From: Arenicola marina
Lineage: Eukaryota > Annelida > Polychaeta > Arenicolidae
Direction of reading: 5' to 3'
Assembly: GCA_964019135.1 (NCBI GenBank)
Contig: OZ025257.1
Span: forward strand, 19,371,971 to 19,435,970
DNA length: 64,000 nt
Under the pieces are notes generated by a model. It ran no database searches and was not told the DNA's origin. It saw only the letters and a list, made by a program, of their open reading frames with translations. Shown here piece after piece: positions 47,827 through 57,545 of the stretch (the stretch's first letter is position 1; each line of letters starts with the position of its first letter). The position numbers and the translations under genes were made by a program.

Positions 47827-49661
47827 ATCTCCCCAAAGTAGATCTCTTCGGAAAATCGAATTTAGTAGAAATTCAAATTGAAAATGTCTCATGCCAAGCT
47901 CTCCTTGACACAGGGTCACAAGTAACCACGGTTGCAAAATGGTTTGTACAAGAAAATCTGGCTACTGAAATATTACCACTGGATGCGTTTTTGAACATTG
48001 AGGGAGCGGGTGGACAATCCATATTATATGACGGAGTCGTCAATGTAAACGTTGAAATCCCAGATACCGTGTTTGGTGAATCCTTGGTAATCCCAACTCC
48101 TGTGTTAGTGGTCCCTGATACTACCTACAACTCTTCTGTCCCAGTTATCATTGGCACAAACGTTATAAATCGAATCATAGAAGTTACTGGGGATGTGACA
48201 GTGAACGTCCAAGAATGGCATCGTGCTATACAAGGCTGTCAGATGAGGCAAAAATCCATCGATCATGATGGTAAGGTGGGCACTGTACAATGTCACAAAC
48301 AAGTGATTATCCCTGGTGAAAGTAAAATGCTAATACATGGTATCATTAGGGCTGGTCCAGTAGGCAACATTTTGACGGTGAGCGAGGACGGTGATTACCC
48401 CACGCTGCCTAACGGCCTAACACTTGTACCAACCCTACAGTCTATCGTCAGCCACTCTTCATCTGCCTCCAGGGTTGGTGTAGAAATACATAACTTGACT
48501 AACAAAGTAATAACCATCCCAGCTAAAACAACTGTAGCCGAATTGAGGCAAGTTACTATGGTGCCTACTGTTCCCCAAGTAAAGGCATTTTGCCAAAACA
48601 ATACTGATGCAATCAAGGAGGTTAACTCAAATTCTGTTGTTGATCATTTTGACCTTCAACATCTCCAAGCCGATGAAAATGGCACACAACTAGTGCGGGG
48701 AATGTTGGAAAAGTGGCAGGATATATTTGCTCTATCCGACAATGAGCTTGGCCATACCGATCGTATGCAATATCCTATAAATCTTAACGATGACACTCCC
48801 TTCAAAGAGCGTTATCGGCCTATCCCTCCTAACATGATACAGGAGGTTCGTGAGCATGTGCAAGAGATGCTGAGCTCAGGGGTGATCAGACCCAGTTCCA
48901 GTCCCTATGCCTCTCCAGTCGTGCTGGTTAGAAAGAAAGATGGCTCGTTGCGCTTTTGCATAGATTACAGAAAGCTAAATGCAAAGACCATCAAAGATGC
49001 GCATCCTTTGCCCCGTATTGAAGAAACAGTACAAACACTGGCTGGAGCACGCTGGTTCTCAACCTTAGATTTAAAAGCCGGGTACTGGCAAATGGAACTA
49101 TGCGAGAAAGACAAACATAAAACTGCATTCACAGCGGGCCCCCTGGGATTCTATGAATTTAACCGGTTGCCCTATGGTATGGTAAACGCGCCCGCAAAAT
49201 TCCAGCGATTAATGGAAGCTTGCATGGGTGATTTACATCTAACCCAATGCCTATTATATCTTGACGACATCATCGTGTTCTCAAATACGTTTGAAGAGCA
49301 TGTCATCTATCTAGAAAACATTTTTCGGAGACTACGGCAACATGGCCTGAAACTGAAACCCTCTAAATGCTCTCTGTTTAAGAAAGAGGTGAAATATCTA
49401 GGACACATTATCTCAGCAGAAGGCATCAGCACTGATGAAGAGAAAATCTCTGCCGTCAGACGCTGGCCTATTCCCCAAAATGTGAAAGAGCTTCGTAGTT
49501 TTTTAGGCTTTACTAGTAGCATAAATAAAGTACGTAGGCTTACCTGTAAATACAGATGGCATTGTCAAAGTACGTTAACAATGATAGAGCAGTGGACGGT
49601 CTGTCCCTGTCGATACATACAATGCAAACTGCCGGCGTTTCGCGCCAAAGCCTATTTATAG
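47751..49661 (+). pseudogene. pol: Truncated Pol: aspartic protease and partial reverse transcriptase
   Basis: Open in the -1 frame relative to gag from 47,751, so it is made by frameshifting rather than from its own ATG. The aspartic protease shows A-L-L-D-T-G-S (DTG at 47,907-47,915) and later the V-I-I-G-T-N-V-I flap-distal motif. The reverse transcriptase has the first catalytic Asp in LDLKAGYWQ (Asp codon 49,068-49,070) and the YLDD box at 49,257-49,268, then reaches ELRSFLGF. At 49,511 the frame enters the inverted LTR and the last ~50 residues are antisense LTR, ending at 49,661. RT connection, RNase H and integrase are absent. Upstream of the break no stop interrupts the frame, so the loss looks recent. 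Confidence 0.9.
47760..47833 (+). promoter_or_regulatory. -1 ribosomal frameshift site with possible pseudoknot
   Basis: TTTAAAC at 47,760-47,766 lies exactly in the 0-frame phase T-TTA-AAC of gag, and pol is open in the -1 frame from 47,751. Downstream, CCGTGT (47,777-47,782) pairs with ACACGG (47,794-47,799). The loop sequence GGGAG (47,787-47,791) can pair with CTCCC (47,829-47,833), an H-type pseudoknot topology. The spacer is 10 nt, slightly longer than usual. T-TTA-AAC is a known efficient slippery heptamer, and PNMA/PEG10-type genes use -1 frameshifting. Confidence 0.75.
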
Positions 49662-49779
49662 TAGATAGTTGTGTATTGCAACTAGCAAGAAAGAACCAAT
49701 CAGTGCGATTGAATCAGGGTCAAGTCAGGTCGGGTAACTATGAATAAATAACGTTGTGCGGAAGTTATTTCCTGTTACA
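49511..49779 (-). repeat. Inverted partial LTR (269 bp)
   Basis: Exact-length reverse complement of 44,964-45,232. The outer end is the U3 terminus (CCTGTTACA) followed by GATC. The inner end joins pol inside TACTAGT, which fits both the RT frame (F-T-S) and the LTR, suggesting microhomology at the junction. Confidence 0.85.
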
Positions 49780-50739
49780 GATCTATAAAAAAACTGTAAT
49801 TGTAAAGATATAAGCTCCGATTGCCCCAGTCATGACATAGATTGTATGCATTTTCACAAAGTTTAACGTAACGCAAGGCTAGACTACACTTGCATTTGCC
49901 GATTTAATCCATTTAATTATCTAATCCACCTCCGCAAGCTGGCAGGCGAAACAACGGGCATGTCTTATACAGATATCTATGGGATATAGTATGGATATGA
50001 CGAACACACTGAGCTACACTGCGGCGCTGGGTCAGTCGGAATAACAATTAACATTTTGTACGTGGCTATGACGTCAATTAAAGAAATAAACAATACAATG
50101 TTACAAAGATCATGGGTGCACCTCACGCGCATCACTTGGCGTTGTCATCAAGGGGTGGGGGATCACTATCTATTCGATTGCTAGTAAATTTAGCGTGTCA
50201 ATTCCACATAACAATCCATATCAAATACTGAAGTTTCAGGGAAATCGAAGCGACGCATTTTACAGTATCATTAAAATAAAGATGCGCATGTAAGACTCGT
50301 CGAGACGATGTTTTTGTCGTCGTAATAGTCTACCTCGAATTAGTCGCGCTTCATAGGCAACAACAGAATAACTGCCCGTTCGATTTTAATAATATTTGGC
50401 ATGTCACTTGTTTATGACCATTCCTATCAAATTTTCTGCGAAATCGAAGCGACAATTTCTTCGTAGATCTCTAGTCGTTGAAATAATATTGCTATCTGGA
50501 ATCACAGGATTGGAGAAAAGAGAAACATGTTGGTAAATTTGTAATATTTCTGAAGTTCAATCTAAAATTAATATGGCCAACTCACAGTAAATGATATTTA
50601 CTTACATTGTAATGCTGCATGTATGAATTGCAAACAAACAGGGTCAACTGAGAGTAAGGGCTCCCCTTCCCCAATATAACACCCACCCAAGGCGATAACT
50701 CGCCAAAGCCAGGTCAGATATTTATTACGGAGTGACCCC

Positions 50740-50998
50740 CGCTCGGGCGCGGCTCTGAAATGCAGAGCGCAGCTCTGATTTGCAGGGCGCAGCTCTGATT
50801 TGCAGAGCGCAGCTCAAAATTGCAGGACGCAGCTCTAATTGCAAGGCGCAGCTCTGATTGCAGGGCGCAGCTCCGATTTGCAGGGCGCAGTTCTGATTTG
50901 CAGGGCGCAGCTCTGATTGCAGAGCGCATCGGATTGCAGGGCGCAGCTCTGATTGCAGGGCGCAGCTCTGATTTGCAGGGCGCAGCTACTTTGTACCT
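50740..50998 (-). repeat. Right-arm ~20-bp satellite of foldback element
   Basis: Same unit as the left arm in inverted orientation (TGCAGGGCGCAGCTCTGATT). About a dozen units, so the two arms are unequal in length. Confidence 0.9.
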
Positions 50999-51011
50999 AT
51001 GGGCCACAGTA

Positions 51012-52300
51012 CTTATCTTTAACAAAGCCGTGGGCGGAAAATACAACCCGGTCATTGTACTTTCAAGGCACGGCTTTGTGGATGGGTTCCCGGATCAGAT
51101 AGACAGGACTCAGATAAACACGTCCGTCATTCAGATGGACAGTTCCGTCGTTCAGATGGACAGTACGCGTATGTGAACTAGGACCGGTTATGAGTCCCGT
51201 TTGACTCCGATTGCAGATGAACAAACCTTTAGGCCAGACGATGCGGGATGGGTTCTGGGGACAGATGTCAGATGAACAGGTTACATGGCTTCAATTAGTT
51301 GTGGGGGGGAAATATGGCATAATATGCCCCAATCATCTCACGTCCCAGTCCTCCTCTGTCTCTAATTGCGTCACGCCTTCGAACAAGAAGAAATACTTGA
51401 TGAAAAATGTTACATCAAAACCGTGCTCTTCATACAGGCGTCAAAATGTTCCTCCCAGCGAACAAGGCCATGTTAGGCAGTAGCTCCTCACAATCACTCC
51501 AGTGCGATTCATAAAGCAAACGACACGCTAGGTACTTGGGACAGAGCCGGCGTTTTTAACCAACAGATTGGCTGATAACCATGGCTAACATTGGCGAGTC
51601 GTTGTGCCGCCAGCCAGCTTTATGGAGCGAGGAATCGATCCAAGTCTTCCCCTATAGGTTGTCCGTTTCTGTTTCACTATCTGTCTCTCTCTCTTACTTT
51701 CTTGCATTGTCTTTGGACATGTCTTTGTGTAGTATTCCGGGTATTAGTTTATTTAGTTTCATTATTGGTTACGTAAATCAGTGCTTTGGGAACGCGTCGA
51801 GATGGAATCCCCAGTGGATGACGTATGTCTCCTGGATACCTCGCGCGTTACCAAAGCAACGACGCTTATTGTCGTCTGCAGTTCCGATTTTAGATTTTGG
51901 AAAGGAAGGCCGGCAGTCAAAAAGACTGCTTCCGCTGGATTTTAGGCCACATCGGAAAGGGACTGCCAGACAGGAGTGACCGCCGACTCAAGGGATCGGT
52001 CTGAAATTCTACTCGCGGCGTTTGTTGAGTTTCTCCCGTTAGTAAACACCTAAACCGCAGAAACGAACCTGGATGTGTGAGAAGTACAAATTAATGACAC
52101 GGGTGTTTCTCTGTTCCCGTAACCATCGGGTTACGGCGGAGAAATACCACATTTGTCTTTATCACTCTCATCTCCCGCGCCCCGTTCTTCCCGTCCGTTT
52201 TCCCGGTATGTCACTGCCTCTCCCATGTTAGTCCCTCCCTCCGTCTCTCTCCCTCTCCCTCCCCACGCCTCTCCTCCACCCACTCAACCCGTCAGTCGCT
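51012..52300 (+). repeat. Module B, copy 3 (right part)
   Basis: Resumes at CTTATCTTTAACAAAGCC, matching 28,222 onward. It is more diverged than elsewhere, with unique sequence between about 51,720 and 52,140 where B1/B2 have the CT microsatellite. It rejoins at ATCTCCCGCGCCCC (52,170), like 17,432 / 32,122. No supported gene. Confidence 0.7.
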
Positions 52301-52504
52301 CGCTCTATATGTGTGAAGATATTTATATGTGTAATGTAAATAGAGCATGAATAATATCGGGACATTATATAAATACTGGAGCGACTTTTATATTTCAATA
52401 TGTATTCCGTAAGGGGCTCCACAGCAAAAGGCGTCTATCCGGCGACCGATGCTTGTCACCTGGCAATCAATCACCGCCTTCTCTAGATTTGGATTGGGGT
52501 GGGG

Positions 52505-52700
52505 ACCAACCTCCATGTTGTAGTGGTTAGCCAACTAGACTGCAGATCAGTACGTCATGGGTTCGAATCCGGGCCCGGGAACTTAATATAGGTTGGGCAT
52601 GTTTGACAAATTTATCATGAGTCGTTCCGGGAAGTTGGTTCGCACAGCTTAGCTTTTAATACACCAACTCGACTCGAACGAGGATAGCTGTGTATTCACC
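52505..52700 (+). mobile_element. tRNA-derived SINE
   Basis: Pol III boxes: A-box-like TGTAGTGGTTAGCC near 52,518 and a perfect B-box GGTTCGAATCC at 52,560-52,570, in a tRNA-like head (TCCATGTTGTAGTGGTTAGC). The body contains GGGCATGTTTGACAAATT and CGTTCCGGGAAGTTGG. The 3' limit is estimated. It is not a functional tRNA: the acceptor and anticodon stems do not close. Confidence 0.65.
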
Positions 52701-53106
52701 TAAACGCTCCCACTTTCACCGTGAATCGGCATTTCGCCAACAACATTAAAGAAAGCGGGGGCTGAGATCAACACTACTTTCACCAACAAATTTGAAGAGT
52801 GTGAGCGCAAGGAGACGGGATGGGATGAGGGTAACCGGATTCCTATGAGACCCGTACGGCATATACGGCATCGTCTAACTAATAAGGTCTTCACATCGAA
52901 ACTTAGAAACATTATAGGGACAAACTTGATTATTTAAGTGGGTTTTACTTTTACCATGTAATTGACCCGCGCATCTCTAGGGTTCCCCCTAATGGAAAGA
53001 ATGTTCCTTTATTCATTTCATTAAACATTTCAACTGAGAAAAGTTCTTCGTGATCGAACGGACCTATCGTGTGTGTGCAGGATATCTAGATGCATTGGGT
53101 AGATAG

Positions 53107-53503
53107 TACAAAGATTTCATGAATGAAATACAAAGATTTCATGGATGAAATACAAAGATTTCATGGATGAAATACAAAGATTTCATGGATGAAACACAAA
53201 GACTTCATGGATGAAATACAAAGACTTCATGGATGAAATACAAAGATTTCATGGATGAAATACAAAGGTTTCATGGACGAAATACAAAGATTTCATGGAT
53301 GAAATACAAAGATTTCATGGATGAAATACAAAGATTTCATGGATGAAGTACAAAGATTTCATGGATGAAATACAAAGACTTCATGTATGAAATACAAAGA
53401 TTTCATGGATGAAATACAAAGACTTCCTGGATGAAATACAAAGATTTCATGGATGAAATACAAAGACTTCCTGGATGAAATACAAAGATTTCATGGATGA
53501 AAT
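53107..53503 (+). repeat. 22-bp minisatellite with self-complementary core
   Basis: About 18 head-to-tail units of 22 bp: ACAAAGAT plus TTTCATGGATGAAA. Each core is an inverted repeat, TTTCAT-GG-ATGAAA, so every unit can form a small hairpin. Variants (GACTTCATGG, GACTTCCTGG, TTTCATGTATG) recur in an alternating order in the second half, suggesting higher-order duplication. Confidence 0.95.
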
Positions 53504-53519
53504 AACTTTTGGTGAGGAC

Positions 53520-54895
53520 AACAATGCAACAATGGTCATATAATTATAACAAACAAACTCGTGTAACAATATTCAATAATGTCGCTTGACCACATTTACG
53601 AGTAGCAATTATGGAACAACACTGGCGTGCCATTTTAAGCACAATGCTTATACAATATGCAAGTGATTAGTGATTTGGAACTTCCAGCAAAACGCTAATG
53701 CAACATATCAAGCGAGTTATATCGGTCACATGCAAGGTTACATAATTACATAATACATAATTAAACATAACTACAACAGTACATTAATAATCATTTCTGA
53801 ATCTTTACCTCTCGACAAATCTTAAGGTGGCCGCTTTTTGCAAAATATAATGCCATATGTCTCTTTAATCACACTGAACAACGAAATAGGAAAACATTAT
53901 TGCGCAAAATGTGTGTTTCATATCAATACAATTGCACGGCTGTCAGCGTGCAAATTTCAGCAATTTTCATAGCAATCGCTGCACTCATGCATGCAGGAGG
54001 GTGTCGAAACCCTTAGGCATAACCGTGTCCATGGTATTTATGATTCTTGAAGTTCGATAACGGACCCTGAAGTCTTCACCTCAGACTGTTCACGCCGGTC
54101 CCCCTAGAAGGTGTTTCTCTGCGACACAGACTGCGGATCATCATTTGAAATTCGTTCCGAAATTTGCTCGATCTCCAGATGTAAAGCGGGAAATTGATGG
54201 CATGGTTCGATATCAACAAGACGACGAAAATGTTCCTGAGAAACGGGAGGAGGGTTCCAGACGCGGTCGTGTCAGACAAAGCGATGATAGTGGAGGAAGG
54301 CAAGGTCAAGGCCAAGTAGGTCAAAGACACGATGAGCACGGTCATCGTTACCGTTTTGTTGTGGTCGGATGACGTCACAGCTGCTGTAGATGACAGCATG
54401 GCAGTTCGAATCATCTTGGTCCTGACCAGTTGAGCGATAATGGCGACATTCAGGACCAACAAGGTCGGCGTCGGGATGTAGCTGTAGAGGAGGTTCAGCA
54501 TCCAGTATCCTCCACGATGCGTGAAGAATCTGTCGAAACCAGCCGTGTTGCAGGGGCCGAGATCGATTCCAGATTGGAATACTACAGCTACCCAAAGGAT
54601 CAGGAAGCCTAAGGTCAAGGACAGCACGACGCCCCTGGCGACCTTGGCCGTACACAGGGTCCTGGCATGGAGAGGCAGCATCGTGCAGACGCAGCGTTCC
54701 GCCGTGACGGACACGACCAGCCAGGCTGCCCACGTGGCTGGGAAATACTTGAGGACTATCAGCATCTTACAGAGGAAATCGCTACCCAAAGCCGTCTCCA
54801 TCAATGACGATTTCCCGCACCATTTGGCCACTGTGTCTCCAATTGGGTTCAGCAGCACCAGCATGTCGGCCACAGCCAGACTGATTAAGTAGACG
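53520..54895. repeat. GPCR duplication block, copy 1
   Basis: Aligns with 61,115-62,935: 3' flank (AATATTCAATAATGT, ACGAGTAGCAATTATGG, TCTTTACCTCTCGACAAATC) plus the coding region up to TM2. Copy 1 lacks the 400-bp MITE present in copy 2. Similarity drops sharply beyond about 54,895. Confidence 0.8.
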
Positions 54896-55134
54896 GATGT
54901 GCTCAACCTACGAAGCTCTTGGCGCGTGAGGGTTGCGATGGTCAGAGAGTTGCCCACCAGACCCAACGCAATGACGACAGGAACAGCATATTGGAACAGG
55001 GCATGTCCAAACTGTTCAAACAGGTCCTGACCGGAATCTTTCGTGCTATCTTCTGCGCCGGTCATAACATACGTGGATGACATCGAAATGTCCTCTGGCA
55101 GCATGGTGGTCACGTCCGGCGTTACAGCGGCCAT
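54076..55134 (-). CDS. Rhodopsin-class GPCR, peptide-receptor-like, copy 1
   Basis: A 352-residue, single-exon seven-helix receptor predicted at the plasma membrane. Start chosen at 55,134 because its context (AACAAAATGG) is strong and it aligns with the paralog's start; an upstream in-frame ATG at 55,278 would add 48 residues. Helices: TM1 ~47-69 with GN at 61-62; TM2 ~80-98 with LAVAD; TM3 ~120-146 with C122; TM4 ~166-186; extracellular loop Cys195 (disulfide partner); TM5 ~209-235; TM6 ~260-284; TM7 ~296-319. The DRY motif is E-R-C (146-148), CWxP is absent from TM6, and NPxxY is replaced by N-H-A-I-N-F-P-L-Y (310-318), as seen loosely in FMRFamide-receptor-like families. The ligand is unknown. 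A close paralog lies at 62,112-63,191. Confidence 0.85.
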   Translation of the reverse strand: MAAVTPDVTTMLPEDISMSSTYVMTGAEDSTKDSGQDLFEQFGHALFQYAVPVVIALGLVGNSLTIATLTRQELRRLSTSVYLISLAVADMLVLLNPIGDTVAKWCGKSSLMETALGSDFLCKMLIVLKYFPATWAAWLVVSVTAERCVCTMLPLHARTLCTAKVARGVVLSLTLGFLILWVAVVFQSGIDLGPCNTAGFDRFFTHRGGYWMLNLLYSYIPTPTLLVLNVAIIAQLVRTKMIRTAMLSSTAAVTSSDHNKTVTMTVLIVSLTYLALTLPSSTIIALSDTTASGTLLPFLRNIFVVLLISNHAINFPLYIWRSSKFRNEFQMMIRSLCRRETPSRGTGVNSLR

Positions 55135-55218
55135 TTTGTTGGAGGGAAAACTTTGGCTTTGGATGATTTCGGGACCGTGCACTGCCTTACGTACCTGTGC
55201 TAGCTTAACGACGGCCCG

Positions 55219-55227
55219 TTTATATAA
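55219..55227 (-). promoter_or_regulatory. TATA box upstream of GPCR copy 1
   Basis: On the minus strand TTATATAAA lies about 85 bases before the start codon at 55,134, which fits a short 5' leader. It argues against the upstream ATG at 55,278, which would lie before the promoter. Confidence 0.5.
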
Positions 55228-55599
55228 CATGCGAGAGAGAGAAATTGAACTAATTACCGGGGGCTTGTCATCCTGCACTAGTCAGAAGTGTGACATCTAA
55301 TTTTATGGACGAACTACCCATGTCTGAAGCGTTGACAAAACATCAAAGGAACCAATAATACGGTGGTGTGAGCTTGTGAAGATGTGCAAGGGGCATATCA
55401 CAGATGAGCTCACTGGTGTGCATTTTCTTGTGCTTGTAATAACGAGGGACGAAGACCGGTGGAATCTTGTTTTATTTCATAAAAAATACTGCCACTTGAT
55501 GCTTTATACCCTAAACCACAGTCAGACTTACATAATAACCTTGATGAGTGGTTTTCTTGCCTGGCAGTAAGGTTCGCCTATATCATCTCGCGCCAATTA

Positions 55600-56190
55600 T
55601 GCTTCGCTACGTGCCGTCGATCTCAAAGATCAAAAATCAAAAAGCTCAAAGGGTTAGATTGTTTGCATTGAGCGCTCTAGCCACATGAGAGCCTAACGAC
55701 TGTCTTGCGTTTGTGTGCTCGCAGGATAAAGATCCCATGTTGCCGATATAACAACGCCGCAGACATGTTTTCGTCGTTTTTGCTTTGTTTTCATTCCTCT
55801 TGCGCATTAAAGGACGCATAGCCAAGCGGAACATGACCCCTTTTCATCATTCCAGTTTTAGGACAACGATCGTCTTATGGTTGTTTGGGGATTGCGGACA
55901 AGAAAATTGCAGTCATGCATTTGAGAGACACTTGTCATCAAGCAGTTAGCGTGGCAGTTCAAAGACGCCAGTCACCCCATCAGCACGCGACACAGCCACT
56001 TCGGGGTAGGGTCATAAAGTGCCGCTCGACAGTGGGTGTCCCCGACCGCCGCTAATGTATATATTGAGGACGTAACGGGAGTAAAACACCCAGCTTGGCT
56101 GGTCGGGCTGTGCTCAGTGGCATGACGGCTGGTATCGATTGTCTCATTCCAGCAATCCATGCCAATGGGGGTCAGAGATGAAATTGATTC
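55600..56190 (+). repeat. Dispersed partial copy of module B
   Basis: Matches 14,195-14,690 and 25,720-26,190 with moderate divergence: GATATAACAACG, CATAGCCAAGCGGAAC, CAGCCACTTCGGGGTAGGGT, AATGTATATATTGAGGACGT. More diverged than the tandem copies, hence an older or independently mobile segment. No gene recognised. About 56,190-56,590 holds nothing I can identify. Confidence 0.75.
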
Positions 56191-56599
56191 ACCGGGGTGT
56201 TCACTGAACAGGTGAAGAACTTGAAAGTTTAGACTAGATTTTATCCTTTTGGATGGGGGATAAGGCATTAAGCAAGACTCATTTGGGATACATTTTAAGA
56301 CTTTAACCAGTGTTAACTTAAATAGAGTTGGCAGGGATCTGGGATTTGTATTTTTTGCAAAGATGGCGGACCTTTCAAAGTTCTAGGATGTTCGACAGGG
56401 TGAGGCCGTCACGTGATCGAAATGCCGGTCTCTGATTGGCCGAGGAGTGCGCGTTGGCGCCAAATCTGGTTTTGGGCGGTAATTCTTTGGAAGATGTGGC
56501 CCTGGTTTCGGATACATGAGGAGTAAATTCAAGATACGGCTAAAATAACCGTAACCAACCACTCTCAATGGGTTTCCACTTTCTGGTTGTGATGGGGTT

Positions 56600-57545
56600 T
56601 ACTCTCCACAATAGGCCTCTCTAACTGGTAATTAAATACGATTAACCTTACCGCGCCGAATAAACTTGGCGTATATTCTTTCCACTTACACAAATATATA
56701 TATTTTTTAAGAATAATCCACAAATGGTTAATAAGCCGTTTGGATGAACTTAAAGTAACACCCAGCAATACGGGCTTACAATTAATTTGCTTACTCAGTC
56801 CTTTTGTTTGTTGCGTCGAAATAGAATCCAACCATATTCCAATCTAACCCCAGAGATTCCTCACCATGTTACATTTCCAAAAGAGATGCTCAACTGTTTC
56901 TATATCAGTCTTACACAAGGTACATTTTTCGCAGGATTCTAATTTACACATATATAAGTATCTATTGGTCGGGATACACCTATGTAGAAATTTGTATTGG
57001 AAGCTTCTCATTTTTTCATCCACTGTGCATATAGTTGGCCTCAGATATAGTTGCTTCCATTCATTGTGCGTAACATATATATTTAAGTGTTGAAACCACT
57101 TCTCTTCGTTACACTTACTGAACTTAAGGTATCTGATTAATATTTGATAACTCTGGTTGCAAATGCGCTTGCTTTTCCTAATAAATTCTGTCTGCTTACT
57201 TGCAACATGAGATAGTTTAAGTCCATTTGCGCTGCTATCTAACTTCCAATCTCTAGGTATACAATGAGTCAAACCGTAAAAATCTGCGAAATTCAGGTGC
57301 ATATAGGATATTTCTGAATGAATTCTTTCCACCCCAAAATGTTACCTTCTTCATTAATGATATCGTTAAGATACACGATACCTCCCCTGATGAATTTTCT
57401 GTCTTGCGTTTAGTTAAATTTGGATTGGTCATGAAGGAGGTATTCCAAAGTGACATTTCATATATAACTGGTTCAAAGTGCACCGTTGACAAATGTGCCA
57501 AGGCTTTAAACACATCAGCCAAAAGGGGTTTGACATAGTATGGTA
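56600..57545 (-). pseudogene. L1/Tx1-like LINE ORF2 C-terminal remnant
   Basis: On the minus strand, in at least three frames, this reads as the end of a non-LTR retrotransposon polyprotein. It contains a helical segment with D-V-F-K-A-L and M-S-L-W-N-T-S-F, then F-Y-G-L-T-H-C-I-P, then Y-K-F-L-H-R-C-I-P-T-N. A C-terminal zinc knuckle follows (C-T-L-C, 8 residues, H-L-F-W-K-C), then a tail with K-Y-I-Y-L-C-K-W-K. This order is typical of the end of L1/Tx1-clade ORF2. Frameshifts and at least one stop show it is dead. Endonuclease and RT core are missing. Confidence 0.8.

Larger units (their letters stand above)
44964..49779 (+). mobile_element. Gypsy-like LTR retroelement with inverted terminal LTR
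   Basis: Order: 5' LTR, PBS-like site, ~1.2-kb leader, gag, protease-RT (truncated), inverted partial LTR. Flanked by GATC at 44,960-44,963 and 49,780-49,783. The outer ends are TGTAACAGG and CCTGTTACA, i.e. both are U3 ends. Bases 44,964-45,232 pair with 49,779-49,511 with no length difference. RNase H, integrase and a direct 3' LTR are absent, so the copy cannot be autonomous. Gag is most like the PNMA-related Ty3/gypsy group. Confidence 0.85.
43783..51011. mobile_element. 7.2-kb foldback element with satellite-like arms
   Basis: The B2 paralog is empty at this position (TGTCTTATCTTTAAC, 28,221-28,235). In B3, CTTATC is duplicated at 43,777-43,782 and 51,012-51,017. The ends are inverted repeats: TAGTGTGGCCCATA, then GTACAAAGTAGCTGCGCCCT on the left, and the reverse complement (AGGGCGCAGCTACTTTGTAC, then TATGGGCCACAGTA) on the right. 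Inward of these, both arms consist of ~19-20-bp units around GCTGCGCCCTGCA...TCAGA. The interior hosts the gypsy-like insertion at 44,964-49,779. Interior flanks (44,520-44,959; 49,784-50,750) have no recognised gene, so the element appears non-autonomous. The arrangement resembles foldback elements, but the family is not identified. Confidence 0.8.

Noticed and set aside
52505..52580. Functional tRNA gene
   Set aside because: Pol III boxes are present but the acceptor and anticodon stems do not pair; a SINE head explains it.
53107..53503. CRISPR-like array
   Set aside because: 22-bp head-to-tail minisatellite without spacers.
54145..54892. Plus-strand frames opposite the GPCR gene, also seen at 62,181-62,928
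   Set aside because: Antisense shadows of the receptor genes, conserved only because the genes are.
55135..55278. Longer GPCR start at 55,278
   Set aside because: It lies upstream of the TATA box, and the extra 48 residues have no counterpart in the paralog.
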